Positions 53,502 through 62,891 are shown, numbered from the stretch's first letter. The stretch is 64,000 bases of DNA from Thaumasiovibrio sp047250365 (GCF_047250365.1 NZ_JBLBVL010000020.1:1-64000), one strand, 5' to 3'. The notes: a model not told the origin generated them from the sequence alone. Translations and numbers: made by a program.

Positions 53502-55919
53502 ATGTCCAACAATTATGATTCATCAAGTATCAAGGTACTAAAAGGCCTTGATGCGGTACGTAAGCGCCCAGGGATGTATATCGGTGATACCGATGATGGT
53601 ACAGGCTTACACCATATGGTTTTTGAGGTCGTTGATAACTCAATTGACGAAGCTCTTGCTGGCCATTGTGAAGATATCGTGGTAACGATTCATGAGGATA
53701 ACTCGGTTTCTGTCAGTGATGATGGACGTGGTATCCCAACTGAAATTCACCCAGAAGAGGGCGTGTCTGCAGCAGAGGTTATCATGACCGTTCTGCACGC
53801 TGGTGGTAAGTTTGATGATAACTCATATAAAGTGTCTGGTGGTTTGCACGGCGTTGGGGTGTCAGTTGTTAACGCCCTGTCTGAAAAAGTTGAACTTACT
53901 GTTCATCGCCAAGGTAAAACACACCAACAAACTTATCATCATGGTGAGCCCCAAGCGCCGCTTGCTGTTGTTAGTGAAACGAGCAAGCAAGGCACAATTA
54001 TTCGCTTCTGGCCGAGCGAAGAGACGTTTACTAATGTTGTTTTCCAATATGATATTTTGGCCAAGCGACTGCGTGAGCTATCGTTTCTGAATTCAGGCGT
54101 GTCGATTCGTTTAATTGATAAGCGTGAAAATGGAAAAGAAGATCACTTCATGTATGAAGGCGGTATCCAAGCCTTTGTTCAACACTTAAACCGCAATAAG
54201 ACGCCGATTCACCCGAAAGCGTTCCACTTTAATTTCGAACGAGAAGATGGCATCGCAGTAGAAGTGGCTATGCAGTGGAGTGATAGTTATCAAGAGAGCA
54301 TCTATTGCTTTACGAATAACATTCCACAACGCGACGGTGGAACGCACTTGGCAGGCTTCCGTGGTGCGTTGACTCGTACTTTGAATAACTTCATGGATAA
54401 AGAAGGCTATTCGAAGAAAGAGAAGACCACGACCTCAGGTGATGATGCACGTGAAGGTTTGACAGCCGTTGTATCGGTAAAAGTGCCGGATCCTAAGTTC
54501 TCTAGCCAGACTAAAGATAAGCTAGTGTCTAGTGAAGTGAAATCAGCCGTTGAATCGGCAATGGGTGAAAAACTCAGCGAGTTTTTGTTAGAAAACCCAG
54601 GTGATGCGAAAATTGTCTGCTCAAAAATTATTGATGCGGCTCGAGCACGTGACGCTGCGCGTAAAGCGCGTGAGATGACGCGTCGTAAAGGAGCGCTCGA
54701 TTTAGCGGGACTACCGGGTAAACTTGCTGACTGTCAGGAAAAAGATCCTGCCTTGTCTGAACTCTACATAGTGGAGGGTGATTCTGCAGGCGGATCAGCG
54801 AAGCAAGGACGTAACCGTAAGAATCAGGCTATCTTGCCATTGAAAGGTAAGATTCTAAACGTAGAAAAAGCCCGCTTCGATAAGATGCTCTCTTCACAAG
54901 AGGTCGCGACTTTGATTACAGCCATGGGCTGTGGGATTGGACGTGATGAGTATAACCCTGACAAGTTGCGCTATCACAATATCATTATCATGACCGATGC
55001 CGATGTCGATGGTTCGCACATTCGTACTCTGCTATTGACCTTTTTCTATCGTCAAATGCCAGAGCTGATTGAGCGCGGTCACATCTACATTGCTCAGCCA
55101 CCACTGTATAAAGTGAAAAAGGGCAAGCAAGAGCAGTACATCAAAGATGATGAAGATATGGCGCTGTACCAAATCGCATTAGCGTTAGACAATGCGGCGT
55201 TATATACCGAAGAGGGTGCGCCTGCGATTTCGGGGATAGCGTTAGAAGATATCGTTAAGCAATACAACAGCACGTTGAAGCTGATTGAACGCCTAAGCCG
55301 TCGTTATCCTAGTTTGCTATTGAACGAACTGACTCACGCGCCACGTTTGATTGAGTCCATGTTAGGCAACGAAGCCGAATTGGAGCAGTGGACTGAGGCC
55401 TTGGTTGCTGGCCTGAATGACAAGCAATCGGGTGAGAGCGAGTATGACTTCGAGCTGATTCGCGACGAAGAGAATGACGTACGAGTTCCAAAAATCACCG
55501 TACGTACACACGGCGTAAATTACGAATATGTAATCTCGTTCGATTTCTTGCACTCGAAAGAGTACAACAAACTGGCACAACTGGGTGAAACCCTTAACGG
55601 TTTGCTAGAAGAAACGGCTTATGTGCAGCGTGGTGAGCGCAGACAGCCAGTGAAGAGCTTTGCTGAAGCGTTAGCTTGGCTAGGTAAAGAATCGCGTCGT
55701 GGCTTCTCTCTACAGCGCTATAAAGGGCTAGGAGAGATGAACCCAGAGCAGCTTTGGGAAACCACCATGGATCCTGAAAGCCGTCGTATGATGCAAGTAA
55801 CCGTGCACGATGCAGTGGCGGCTGATGAGCTGTTTACGACCTTGATGGGCGACCACGTTGAACCGCGTCGTCAGTTTATTGAGTCTAATGCACTGAACGT
55901 TGCCAATCTTGACGTATAG
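53502..55919 (+). CDS. gyrB: DNA gyrase subunit B
   Basis: 805-residue ATPase subunit of gyrase. The GHKL ATP site has EVVDNSIDEALAGH, DDGRGIPTE and GGLHGVGVSVVNALS. The transducer is followed by TOPRIM with EGDSAGGSAKQGRN and TDADVDGSHIRTLLLTFFYR. The C-terminal insert and end (QRYKGLGEMNPEQLWETT) are of gammaproteobacterial type. It is the last gene of dnaA-dnaN-recF-gyrB and ends at a strong terminator. Confidence 0.98.
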   Translation: MSNNYDSSSIKVLKGLDAVRKRPGMYIGDTDDGTGLHHMVFEVVDNSIDEALAGHCEDIVVTIHEDNSVSVSDDGRGIPTEIHPEEGVSAAEVIMTVLHAGGKFDDNSYKVSGGLHGVGVSVVNALSEKVELTVHRQGKTHQQTYHHGEPQAPLAVVSETSKQGTIIRFWPSEETFTNVVFQYDILAKRLRELSFLNSGVSIRLIDKRENGKEDHFMYEGGIQAFVQHLNRNKTPIHPKAFHFNFEREDGIAVEVAMQWSDSYQESIYCFTNNIPQRDGGTHLAGFRGALTRTLNNFMDKEGYSKKEKTTTSGDDAREGLTAVVSVKVPDPKFSSQTKDKLVSSEVKSAVESAMGEKLSEFLLENPGDAKIVCSKIIDAARARDAARKAREMTRRKGALDLAGLPGKLADCQEKDPALSELYIVEGDSAGGSAKQGRNRKNQAILPLKGKILNVEKARFDKMLSSQEVATLITAMGCGIGRDEYNPDKLRYHNIIIMTDADVDGSHIRTLLLTFFYRQMPELIERGHIYIAQPPLYKVKKGKQEQYIKDDEDMALYQIALALDNAALYTEEGAPAISGIALEDIVKQYNSTLKLIERLSRRYPSLLLNELTHAPRLIESMLGNEAELEQWTEALVAGLNDKQSGESEYDFELIRDEENDVRVPKITVRTHGVNYEYVISFDFLHSKEYNKLAQLGETLNGLLEETAYVQRGERRQPVKSFAEALAWLGKESRRGFSLQRYKGLGEMNPEQLWETTMDPESRRMMQVTVHDAVAADELFTTLMGDHVEPRRQFIESNALNVANLDV

Positions 55920-55944
55920 ATTGAATTATTAAGTCAGTTATAAG

Positions 55945-55970
55945 ACGCCGCATTATGCGGCGTTTTTTTT
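55945..55970 (+). terminator. intrinsic terminator after gyrB
   Basis: Stem ACGCCGC / GCGGCGT (55945-55951, 55957-55963), loop ATTAT, and an eight-T tail. Confidence 0.92.
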
Positions 55971-56100
55971 ATATAAAAAACGCGTGTTAGGGGTTGGAAA
56001 GCAAAATTTAAACCTTAGATCTGATAATGAGTGAGGATGATGCCTGAGGGGTCATCTCATACTGTTCACGTCGAGCGGGTGCACTCAACCTTAAACATTA

Positions 56101-56127
56101 TTGCTTCTAAGAAGGATGATAACTATG
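56101..56127 (+). promoter_or_regulatory. candidate ROSE-type RNA thermosensor hairpin before hsp20
   Basis: Immediately upstream of the hsp20 start, UUGCU (56101-56105) can fold onto the SD AGGA (56113-56116) across a UCUAAG loop. This is the UUGCU/AGGA pairing with a bulged G that marks ROSE elements of ibpA-class genes. The longer leader (about 56040-56100) would supply the other hairpins. Heat would melt the SD. This is inferred from motif placement only. Confidence 0.45.
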
Positions 56128-56568
56128 CGTAACATCGATTTTTCCCCGCTATATCGCAGTGCAATTGGCTTTGATCGCCTGTTCAACTTGGTCGAAAACA
56201 ATGCGCCAAATGCTAACGGTGGCTACCCACCTTACAACATTGAGCAGCAGGATGAGAATCACTATCGGATTACCATGGCGGTAGCCGGTTTTGCTGAAGC
56301 TCAGTTGGATATCACTCAGCAACAAAACACCCTAATAGTAAAAGGCAATAAAGCAGCAGCGTTGAATAACGAACGTCATTTCCTCTATCAAGGTATTGCC
56401 GATCGTAATTTTGAGCGTAAGTTCCAGTTAGCCGATCACGTCAATGTGGTGGGTGCCAATATGGAGAATGGGTTATTGCACATCGATTTGGAACGCGAAA
56501 TTCCAGAAGAGATGAAACCACGGAAAATTAGTATTGGCAGTGGTGAGCTGATTGAAAATAAAGAGTAA
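56125..56568 (+). CDS. ibpA: small heat-shock protein of the Hsp20/IbpA type
   Basis: 147-residue alpha-crystallin-domain chaperone. The N-terminal RNIDFSPLYRSAIGFDRLF matches the IbpA/B signature, the crystallin core runs about 35-125, and a short C-terminal tail (ENKE) follows. AAGGA (56112-56116) is 8 nt before the ATG at 56125; the frame opens earlier at 56101 but that start would consume the putative thermosensor. It holds aggregating proteins for DnaK/ClpB. It lies between gyrB and avtA, as in V. cholerae. Confidence 0.93.
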   Translation: MRNIDFSPLYRSAIGFDRLFNLVENNAPNANGGYPPYNIEQQDENHYRITMAVAGFAEAQLDITQQQNTLIVKGNKAAALNNERHFLYQGIADRNFERKFQLADHVNVVGANMENGLLHIDLEREIPEEMKPRKISIGSGELIENKE

Positions 56569-56623
56569 CACGCTGGCATGGTATTCTTGTCATTGTAAAT
56601 AGTGCCGTTGTACTGAGTCATAG

Positions 56624-56649
56624 CGCCCACCTCGAGTGGGCGTTTTTTT
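56624..56649 (+). terminator. intrinsic terminator after hsp20
   Basis: Stem CGCCCAC / GTGGGCG (56624-56630, 56636-56642), loop CTCGA, and a T-run 56643-56649. Confidence 0.88.
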
Positions 56650-56731
56650 GCGTTCTGCTAAGTGATTAGAAATATAGCAGTGACAGAGTCGGTTCGCTGC
56701 TGTCACAGCGAAGTGCTCTTCGTGAAGAGAG

Positions 56732-56747
56732 TGTTTCATGTGAAACG
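56732..56747. promoter_or_regulatory. degenerate parS-like site
   Basis: TGTTTCATGTGAAACG differs from the parS consensus TGTTTCACGTGAAACA at two positions (8 and 16). It lies 276 bp from a perfect parS, in the gap between hsp20 and avtA. Confidence 0.5.
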
Positions 56748-57007
56748 TCGTCTGCTTTACGGTGGTAGCTTTTCGATGGTTAGTGTTGTGGTATAGCGCC
56801 AATTAGTCGCTAAACGTGACACCGTACAGATTTAAATCTGCACCGTTGTACTGAGTTATCTGGGCTGGGATTTTGGCAGCATATTGGATGAATGGGACAA
56901 TTTTCAAACACGTTGTGCGGGCTGAAAATTACAATGAGGGTGGGGAGTCGTCGTGATAGCTTAGATAAGGCTTAGGCAACGAGCCGACGCTCATGCTGTT
57001 CGGCTCG

Positions 57008-57023
57008 TGTTTCACGTGAAACA
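57008..57023. promoter_or_regulatory. parS: parS centromere site
   Basis: Perfect 16-bp palindrome TGTTTCACGTGAAACA, the chromosomal ParB-binding consensus. It sits just past the avtA stop codon (57025) and about 14 kb from oriC. Confidence 0.93.
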
Positions 57024-57024
57024 G

Positions 57025-58302
57025 TTAGCCTTCACGATAGGCGCGGTTAACTTCTTCAGCAATGATATCAATTCCTGCGGTTAGCACGTCTTCATCCTGG
57101 GCATAGTTCATGCGTAAGCATTGTGTACGGTGGGGCCAATTGGGGTCATCGATGCCGATAAAGAAATACTCACCAGGTACAATCAATACGCCACGTTGCT
57201 TGAGGCGTTGATAAAGGGTTTGACTGGTTATTGGTAACTCATCAAACCAAAGCCACAAGAAGATAGCGCCCTCAGGTTTATGAACGCGAAAACGTGGGTC
57301 TGGGATTTGCTGCTGCAAACGTGTCAGAGCAAACTGACTGCGACGCTGATAAAAGGGTTTGATGACATCGGCACTCAATGCTAACAGCTGCTCAGATTTA
57401 ATGAGCTCATGACCAATTAAAGGGCCGACACTGCCGGGCGCTAAATTGATCACGCCATTAATATTGGTGAGCGCTCGTGTGATCTCTTCAGAGGCAATCA
57501 CAATACCGCAGCGTAAACCGGGTAGGCCAAGCTTAGATAGGCTCATGCATAACACGGTGTTGTCATTCCACATCGGTGCAACGTCAGCAAAAATAATGTC
57601 AGGGAAGGGTAGCCCGTAAGCATTATCAACAATTAACGGTATATCGTTGGCTTTGGCAAGGAGGTCTAACTTGGTGATCTCTTCGTTGGTTAACACATTC
57701 CCCGTCGGGTTAGTTGGGCGGGAAACACAGATTGCACCAATATCATCACCGATACTAAGTTGGCTAAAATCGACATGGTATTTAAACTGGCGGTTATCGA
57801 GAAACTCTATCTGCGGTTGATAACTGGTAAACATTGTTTCGGCTAGACCACTGTCGGCATAACCAATATATTCAGGGGCGAGTGGTAAGAGTATCTTCTT
57901 TTGTTTACCGTCTGCGGTCTGCCCGGCAAAGAGATTAAATAAGTTAAAAAAAGCGCTTTGCGAACCGTTACTAAGGCTAATGTTTTTAGCGCTGATATCC
58001 CAGCCATAAACCTCACGCAGTAGGTTTGCAAGGGCTGAGATGAAGGTACTTTTACCTTGTGGGCCATCGTAATTCGTCATTGCTTGGGTGAGGGCGCCAG
58101 AGGCGGCGAGGTGCTGGTTTAATTGATCAAAACATTCAATGACCGCCGGTATTTGGGCGGGGTTGCCACCGCCAAGCATGATGGCGTTGGGGTTTTGCAG
58201 CCCCTCATTTAAGTCATCCATTAATTGAGTAATTGCCGACAAACCACCAAATTTGTCGCCGAATGAAGAGTAATCCATACTGCTGCTCACTTTAAACGTC
58301 AT
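57025..58302 (-). CDS. avtA: valine-pyruvate aminotransferase
   Basis: 425-residue PLP class I transaminase interconverting valine/pyruvate and 2-ketoisovalerate/alanine. It closely parallels E. coli AvtA: GGGNPAQIPAV, NYDGPQGKSTF, LSNGSQSAFFNLFNLFAG, SRPTNPTGN, and the PLP lysine in LCMSLSKLGLPGLRCG. The start is uncertain between 58302 and an ATG at 58278; neither has a strong SD. It lies between hsp20 and the amylase gene, with a parS right after its stop. Confidence 0.94.
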   Translation of the reverse strand: MTFKVSSSMDYSSFGDKFGGLSAITQLMDDLNEGLQNPNAIMLGGGNPAQIPAVIECFDQLNQHLAASGALTQAMTNYDGPQGKSTFISALANLLREVYGWDISAKNISLSNGSQSAFFNLFNLFAGQTADGKQKKILLPLAPEYIGYADSGLAETMFTSYQPQIEFLDNRQFKYHVDFSQLSIGDDIGAICVSRPTNPTGNVLTNEEITKLDLLAKANDIPLIVDNAYGLPFPDIIFADVAPMWNDNTVLCMSLSKLGLPGLRCGIVIASEEITRALTNINGVINLAPGSVGPLIGHELIKSEQLLALSADVIKPFYQRRSQFALTRLQQQIPDPRFRVHKPEGAIFLWLWFDELPITSQTLYQRLKQRGVLIVPGEYFFIGIDDPNWPHRTQCLRMNYAQDEDVLTAGIDIIAEEVNRAYREG

Positions 58303-58388
58303 AATATAATTAGAGATAAAGAGGGCCTACCTTAGCCCTCTCTATCTCCATAACAACATAACCTATCAGTGCGCAATTAAAAAGCGGA

Positions 58389-60500
58389 TTATTCTTTGTT
58401 GCTATTGCCAACATAAACGATCATTATCCGATCGGTGTCTGTTTGGCGGCTAAAGGCATAGTAGGGTGCGGTGCTTAAGGTTCGATGAGTCCCTTGGCTG
58501 ATTGCTGGGTGGCGTTGGCGAAATTGTCCCAGCCGTTGCCAGTGCTTAACGAGTGCTAGGTTCTCATCCCAGTTCATGGCTGAGCGCGTTCCTTGGTGAG
58601 GGTCTGATCCTGATGGGCCCAACGACCTTCCACTTTCGTCGCCATAGAATATCTGCACCCCTCCGGGGGTTAACAGCAGCGCATTAGCAGCACGTTTTTG
58701 CTCTGCCATGCTGTGAGTATGGGTACCATAAAACAGCGCAGTGTCGTGGCTAGAGAGGTAGCTGAGCAGATTAAATTGTTGGTCACGATTGATGGTATCG
58801 GCATAACGCTGAAAGTCAGCATCCATATGAAGTAAACAGGTGACACCACGTGGTGCGATGTCGGTTTGGAATTCAAAATTTATCATCGAATCAAAACCAT
58901 GGTCAAAGTAGTCACTGCGATAGGCACCATGCCCCCACGCTTCTCCTGTCATCCAGAATGCTATCCCATCATCAACGTGATGGGTTGTTTTCCATTGCTG
59001 TAATGCCAACGTTGCTTGTCGTTTAAGCTCGGCGAGGGTGGCTTTTTCAACATGTTTGGCGGTATCAACACGAAATCCGTCGATGCCGTATTCAGCCACC
59101 CATTGCGTTAGCCAGCGAATGATGTGTGCACTGGGCAGCCGTTGGGTATCTTCAGCTTGATGGTCAGCCTTGTTAGCAAAGAAGGCAGGCAAAGGGACTG
59201 GCGTTTGACTCTCTGTCATTATGTCGGGTAGGAAGTTGAGAGACATGGTTAAAGGATCATAGCCAGGACTGTCGTAGTTGCCGATGTCGGTACGAATCCA
59301 GCCTTTTCCCCACCAGCGTGACCAACTCTCAGCATCGCTAAAGTCGATATAGTCGTTAAAACTATGCCAAGTTTGCCTGTCACTTGGCTGCCAGTCGGTC
59401 CATTTGTCACCTAAGACTTGCCGACGTTCATCGTCATTGAGGTATAGGGAACCAAATTGAAACGACTGCATATCTGCTAAGGTCGCGTAGCCAATGTGGT
59501 TGATAACCACATCCCAGATTATCTTTATTCCACGCAGATGTGCTTGCTCGATCAGTGTACGCAGTTCTTGTTCCGTCCCCATGTTTGCATCGAGGTTTGT
59601 CCAATCAAGATGATAGTAACCGTGGTAACCATAGTGTTTAAAATCACCGTCATCTCCGCCACCAACCCAACCATGGATTTGCTCTAATGGCGAGGTAATC
59701 CACAATGCATTTACGCCAAGCGATGCAATGTAATCGAGCTTTTCGGTTAGCCCAGCCAGATCACCGCCATGAAAGGTAGCAATCTCCTTATCGCCATCGG
59801 AGCGTCGTCCATAGCTATTATCATTATCTGGGTTGCCATTATGAAAACGATCGGTCATGGCGAAGTAGACGATGGCGTTATCCCAGCTAAAGGCTGGGGT
59901 TTGCACTGCGTTATTTGGTGGTATTTGCTCTAACAGAATGAGACCTTCACTGTCCAGTGCTGGAGCCAGGCTTAATTGCCCAGCGGTGACTTGTGCAGTG
60001 TTGCCACTATAGGCATCGCGAAGCCAGTCGCCCTCATTAAAAATTTCGCTAACATCGATGTCAATGACCTGTCCTGTATTTGATGGGCAAGGGGCCATCG
60101 TTGGCCGTGTATTGCTGCGCTCCAATCGTTTGAGTGTCAGTTGCGCGTTGGGCTTATCAATCTCTATATAGTAGGTATCAGACTTGAATATTCGCACGGG
60201 CAGTGTGGTTGACGTTGCACAGAGTTCGATCGCATTGTGACGATTAAACTTTAGTGCTTCACCTGTTTTTAAATCGATATAGCAATCGCTGTCCAGCGCA
60301 TTGATGGTTAATTGATAGTGTCCCTTTTTAAAGTAGTGTTTCACGTGAAACACCATGTCATGATCTGCTGAGTTTGATTGGAACGGGATAATAAGTGGAG
60401 TGTTTTCAGTGGTGGAAGCCAAGGTCAATTCATATTGGGCGGCAGTCGCTGCGTTTATTAGTGGTAGTGTGAAGATAAGACTTATTGCGAGAGCTTTCAT
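58389..60500 (-). CDS. malS: periplasmic alpha-amylase, MalS-like GH13
   Basis: 703-residue exported alpha-amylase. A signal peptide (about 1-22, ending INAATAA) is followed by an N-terminal beta-rich region, then a GH13 barrel with region I DVVINHIGY, nucleophile Asp in DGFRVDTAKH, general acid Glu in WMTGEAWG and transition-state Asp in LSSHDTALF. It resembles E. coli MalS (periplasmic, acts on maltodextrins). The frame opens with TTG at 60524, but the ATG at 60498-60500 begins a cleaner signal peptide. A perfect parS lies inside its coding sequence at 60337-60352. Confidence 0.88.
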   Translation of the reverse strand: MKALAISLIFTLPLINAATAAQYELTLASTTENTPLIIPFQSNSADHDMVFHVKHYFKKGHYQLTINALDSDCYIDLKTGEALKFNRHNAIELCATSTTLPVRIFKSDTYYIEIDKPNAQLTLKRLERSNTRPTMAPCPSNTGQVIDIDVSEIFNEGDWLRDAYSGNTAQVTAGQLSLAPALDSEGLILLEQIPPNNAVQTPAFSWDNAIVYFAMTDRFHNGNPDNDNSYGRRSDGDKEIATFHGGDLAGLTEKLDYIASLGVNALWITSPLEQIHGWVGGGDDGDFKHYGYHGYYHLDWTNLDANMGTEQELRTLIEQAHLRGIKIIWDVVINHIGYATLADMQSFQFGSLYLNDDERRQVLGDKWTDWQPSDRQTWHSFNDYIDFSDAESWSRWWGKGWIRTDIGNYDSPGYDPLTMSLNFLPDIMTESQTPVPLPAFFANKADHQAEDTQRLPSAHIIRWLTQWVAEYGIDGFRVDTAKHVEKATLAELKRQATLALQQWKTTHHVDDGIAFWMTGEAWGHGAYRSDYFDHGFDSMINFEFQTDIAPRGVTCLLHMDADFQRYADTINRDQQFNLLSYLSSHDTALFYGTHTHSMAEQKRAANALLLTPGGVQIFYGDESGRSLGPSGSDPHQGTRSAMNWDENLALVKHWQRLGQFRQRHPAISQGTHRTLSTAPYYAFSRQTDTDRIMIVYVGNSNKE
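60337..60352. promoter_or_regulatory. parS: parS site inside the amylase gene
   Basis: Perfect 16-bp TGTTTCACGTGAAACA within the 5' part of the amylase CDS, read through as part of HVKHYFKK codons (about residues 50-55). About 17.7 kb from oriC and 3.3 kb from the other perfect copy. Confidence 0.93.
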
Positions 60501-60763
60501 TGTACGGTCCGTGTTGGTTAACAAAGTAATCCTTATGAGTGGCTGTTCCTTAGTATGTACAGTCTCGGCCGATAGAGCTGATTGATGCTAAGGGTGGCTC
60601 CGTTATAGCAGAGTTAGGCCGCTACAAAACGTAACTGATCTCTCGAATATCAAGGTTGATGCTGCGCGAAAAGTCAGACGTGTAGCAGTTAGGGTCTATC
60701 GATGTTGAACGGGAATTATTAGGGATGTTTTAGAGAGGACGCACAATCGAAAAGGAATCGAAA
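60501..60763. other. upstream region of the amylase gene, no gene seen
   Basis: The gap between the amylase start and the glyS terminator (about 260 bp) should contain the leftward amylase promoter. I see no ORF, no convincing CRP site and no clear MalT box. Confidence 0.5.
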
Positions 60764-60792
60764 GAAAAAAAGCCCGGCTATTTAGCCGGGCT
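60764..60792 (-). terminator. intrinsic terminator after glyS
   Basis: Leftward stem AGCCCGGCT / AGCCGGGCT (60784-60792 with 60771-60779), loop AAAT, followed by seven T. It lies 20 bp past glyS. Confidence 0.9.
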
Positions 60793-60812
60793 CTAAGAAC
60801 ACGTTTGACGAC

Positions 60813-62882
60813 TTACTTCTGCAATACAGATATGTCAGCGATGTTGAGGAACTGTTCACGGAGTAAGTTAAGCATCGTGAGACGGTTAACTTTCAATGCT
60901 TCATCGTCAGCCATTACCATAACATTGTCGAAGAAGGCATCGACGCTGTCGCGCAATGTGGCAAGCTCCGTTAGCGCCGTTTGGTAATCACCGTTCGCAA
61001 ACAGTGGCTGTAGCTTTTCAACCATATCGTTGATTTGCGTTGCCAGCACTGTCTCTGCTTGCTCGGTTAGCAGAGCGGCATCAATGTTGGCACTGAGCGT
61101 GCCATTGAATTTCGCTAAAATGTTACCAACACGCTTGTTAGCCGCAGCCAGTGACTCCGCTGCATCTAAGGTACGGAAGTGGCTTACCGCTTTAACGCGC
61201 TTATCGAAATCTGCTGGGCGTGTAGGGCGACGAGCCAAAACAGCTTGGATAACATCAACGCTGAAGCCTTCGTCTTGGTACCAAGCACGGAAACGACCCA
61301 GCATGAAATCAATCACGTCTGTTTCCACGTTATCGTTGCTAAGGCGATCGCCAAATAGGGATTTCGCTTTAGCAATCAGATCGGTCAAATCTAAGGCATA
61401 GCCATTTTCGACGATAATACGCAATACACCTAACGATGCACGACGCAATGCAAATGGGTCTGAGCCTTTTGGTGCTTGGCCAATACCAAAGATACCCACG
61501 ATGGTATCCAGTTTGTCTGCCATTGCGACCGCAGATGAAACGCCATTACTCGGCAGTTCATCACCCGCAAAGCGTGGCATGTATTGTTCGTTCAATGCCA
61601 GTGCGACTTGCTCGTCTTCACCATCATGACGCGCATAGTGCATGCCCATAACACCTTGAGTATCCGTGAACTCGAATACCATTGACGTCATCAAATCACA
61701 TTTTGCTAGCAATCCGGCACGCTTAGACTTGTCGACATCAGCACCGATTTGCTGGGCAATATAGCCCGCCAGTTCAGTGATGCGATCGGTTTTGTCTTTG
61801 ATCGTTCCTAGTTGCTTCTGGAAGATAGCATTATCTAGCTCAGGTAGGCGATCAATCAGTGGACGCTTACGGTCAGTATTAAAGAAGAACTCAGCATCAG
61901 CTAGGCGAGGGCGTACTACTTTCTCGTTACCTTCGATAACGTGGCGTGGCTCTTTAGATTCGATATTTGAAACGAAGATAAAGTTAGGTAGCAACTGCTT
62001 GTTTTCGTCATACACCGGGAAGTATTTTTGATCCCCTTTCATGGTGTAGACCAAAGCTTCAGATGGAACTTTTAGGAACTCTTGTTCAAATTTAGCGGTA
62101 AGTACGACTGGCCATTCAACCAATGACGTCACCTCTTCCACTAAGTCATCGTCAAGATCGGCTTGTCCACCTACGGCTGCAGCGGCTTTTTGTGCTTCGG
62201 CAATAATGATCGCTTTACGCGCTTCATAATCGGCCATAACACGACCACGCTCAAGCAGGATGGCTGGATACTGATCTGCATTGTCGATGGTGAACTCAGC
62301 TTCACCCATAAAGCGGTGACCACGGATGGTACGAGCAGAAGCAACGCCAAGAATGGTGCCTTCGATAAGTTCGTCACCTAACAGTATGGTCAGGGTTTTA
62401 ACGGGACGAATAAACTGAGTCTCTTTATCGCCCCAGCGCATTGGTTTTGCGATAGGGAGGTTTGCTAGTGCTTTGGCAGCTAACTCGACAACCAGTTCTT
62501 TGGCGGCTTTGCCTTTGACTTCTTGCTTATGAAGAAGCCATTCGCCTTTATCGGTTTTAAGGCGTTCGGCTTGTTCAACAGTAATGCCATTACCACGCGC
62601 CCAGCCCATAGCCGCTTTAGTTGGGTTACCCTCTGCATCAAATGCAGCGGCAACAGCCGGTCCACGCTTCTCTACCACTTTATCAGCTTGGCCTTCCGCC
62701 AGTGCGGTCACTTTTAGTGCCATGCGGCGTGGGCTAGCAAACCACTCGATACCTTGATGCGCCAATTCGGCGGCTGTCAATTCGGCTTCGAAATTGGCTT
62801 TAAATGCTTCTGCAAGTGTGCGAAGTTGCGTTGGTGGGAGTTCTTCCGTACCCAGCTCAATCAGAAAATTGCGTTCGGTCAT
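60813..62882 (-). CDS. glyS: glycyl-tRNA synthetase beta subunit
   Basis: 689-residue large subunit of the heterotetrameric bacterial GlyRS, carrying tRNA-recognition domains. The N-terminus NFLIELGTEELPP is diagnostic, the HD-like region around GKMHYARHDGE is present as VMGMHYARHDGEDEQVA, and a C-terminal anticodon-binding DALR-like domain ends the protein. Same-strand glyQ lies 9 bp upstream, so the two subunits are made in proportion. Confidence 0.97.
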   Translation of the reverse strand: MTERNFLIELGTEELPPTQLRTLAEAFKANFEAELTAAELAHQGIEWFASPRRMALKVTALAEGQADKVVEKRGPAVAAAFDAEGNPTKAAMGWARGNGITVEQAERLKTDKGEWLLHKQEVKGKAAKELVVELAAKALANLPIAKPMRWGDKETQFIRPVKTLTILLGDELIEGTILGVASARTIRGHRFMGEAEFTIDNADQYPAILLERGRVMADYEARKAIIIAEAQKAAAAVGGQADLDDDLVEEVTSLVEWPVVLTAKFEQEFLKVPSEALVYTMKGDQKYFPVYDENKQLLPNFIFVSNIESKEPRHVIEGNEKVVRPRLADAEFFFNTDRKRPLIDRLPELDNAIFQKQLGTIKDKTDRITELAGYIAQQIGADVDKSKRAGLLAKCDLMTSMVFEFTDTQGVMGMHYARHDGEDEQVALALNEQYMPRFAGDELPSNGVSSAVAMADKLDTIVGIFGIGQAPKGSDPFALRRASLGVLRIIVENGYALDLTDLIAKAKSLFGDRLSNDNVETDVIDFMLGRFRAWYQDEGFSVDVIQAVLARRPTRPADFDKRVKAVSHFRTLDAAESLAAANKRVGNILAKFNGTLSANIDAALLTEQAETVLATQINDMVEKLQPLFANGDYQTALTELATLRDSVDAFFDNVMVMADDEALKVNRLTMLNLLREQFLNIADISVLQK

Positions 62883-62891
62883 GAAGACTCC

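Larger units (their letters stand above)
56605..56859 (+). repeat. 17-bp direct repeat in the hsp20-avtA gap
   Basis: CCGTTGTACTGAGTCAT (56605-56621) recurs as CCGTTGTACTGAGTTAT (56843-56859), one mismatch, in the 456-bp gap between hsp20 and avtA. The second copy is preceded by a 14-bp perfect palindrome, CAGATTTAAATCTG (56827-56840). No ORF here is convincing. The rest of the gap holds the hsp20 terminator and the two parS-like sites. Confidence 0.55.

Noticed and set aside
55990..56030. Sigma-32 promoter for hsp20
   Set aside because: The best candidate (GTTGGAAA ... CCTTAGAT) fits both hexamers poorly.
56590..56802. 70-codon ORF in the hsp20-avtA gap
   Set aside because: It crosses the hsp20 terminator and the degenerate parS, without SD or family resemblance.
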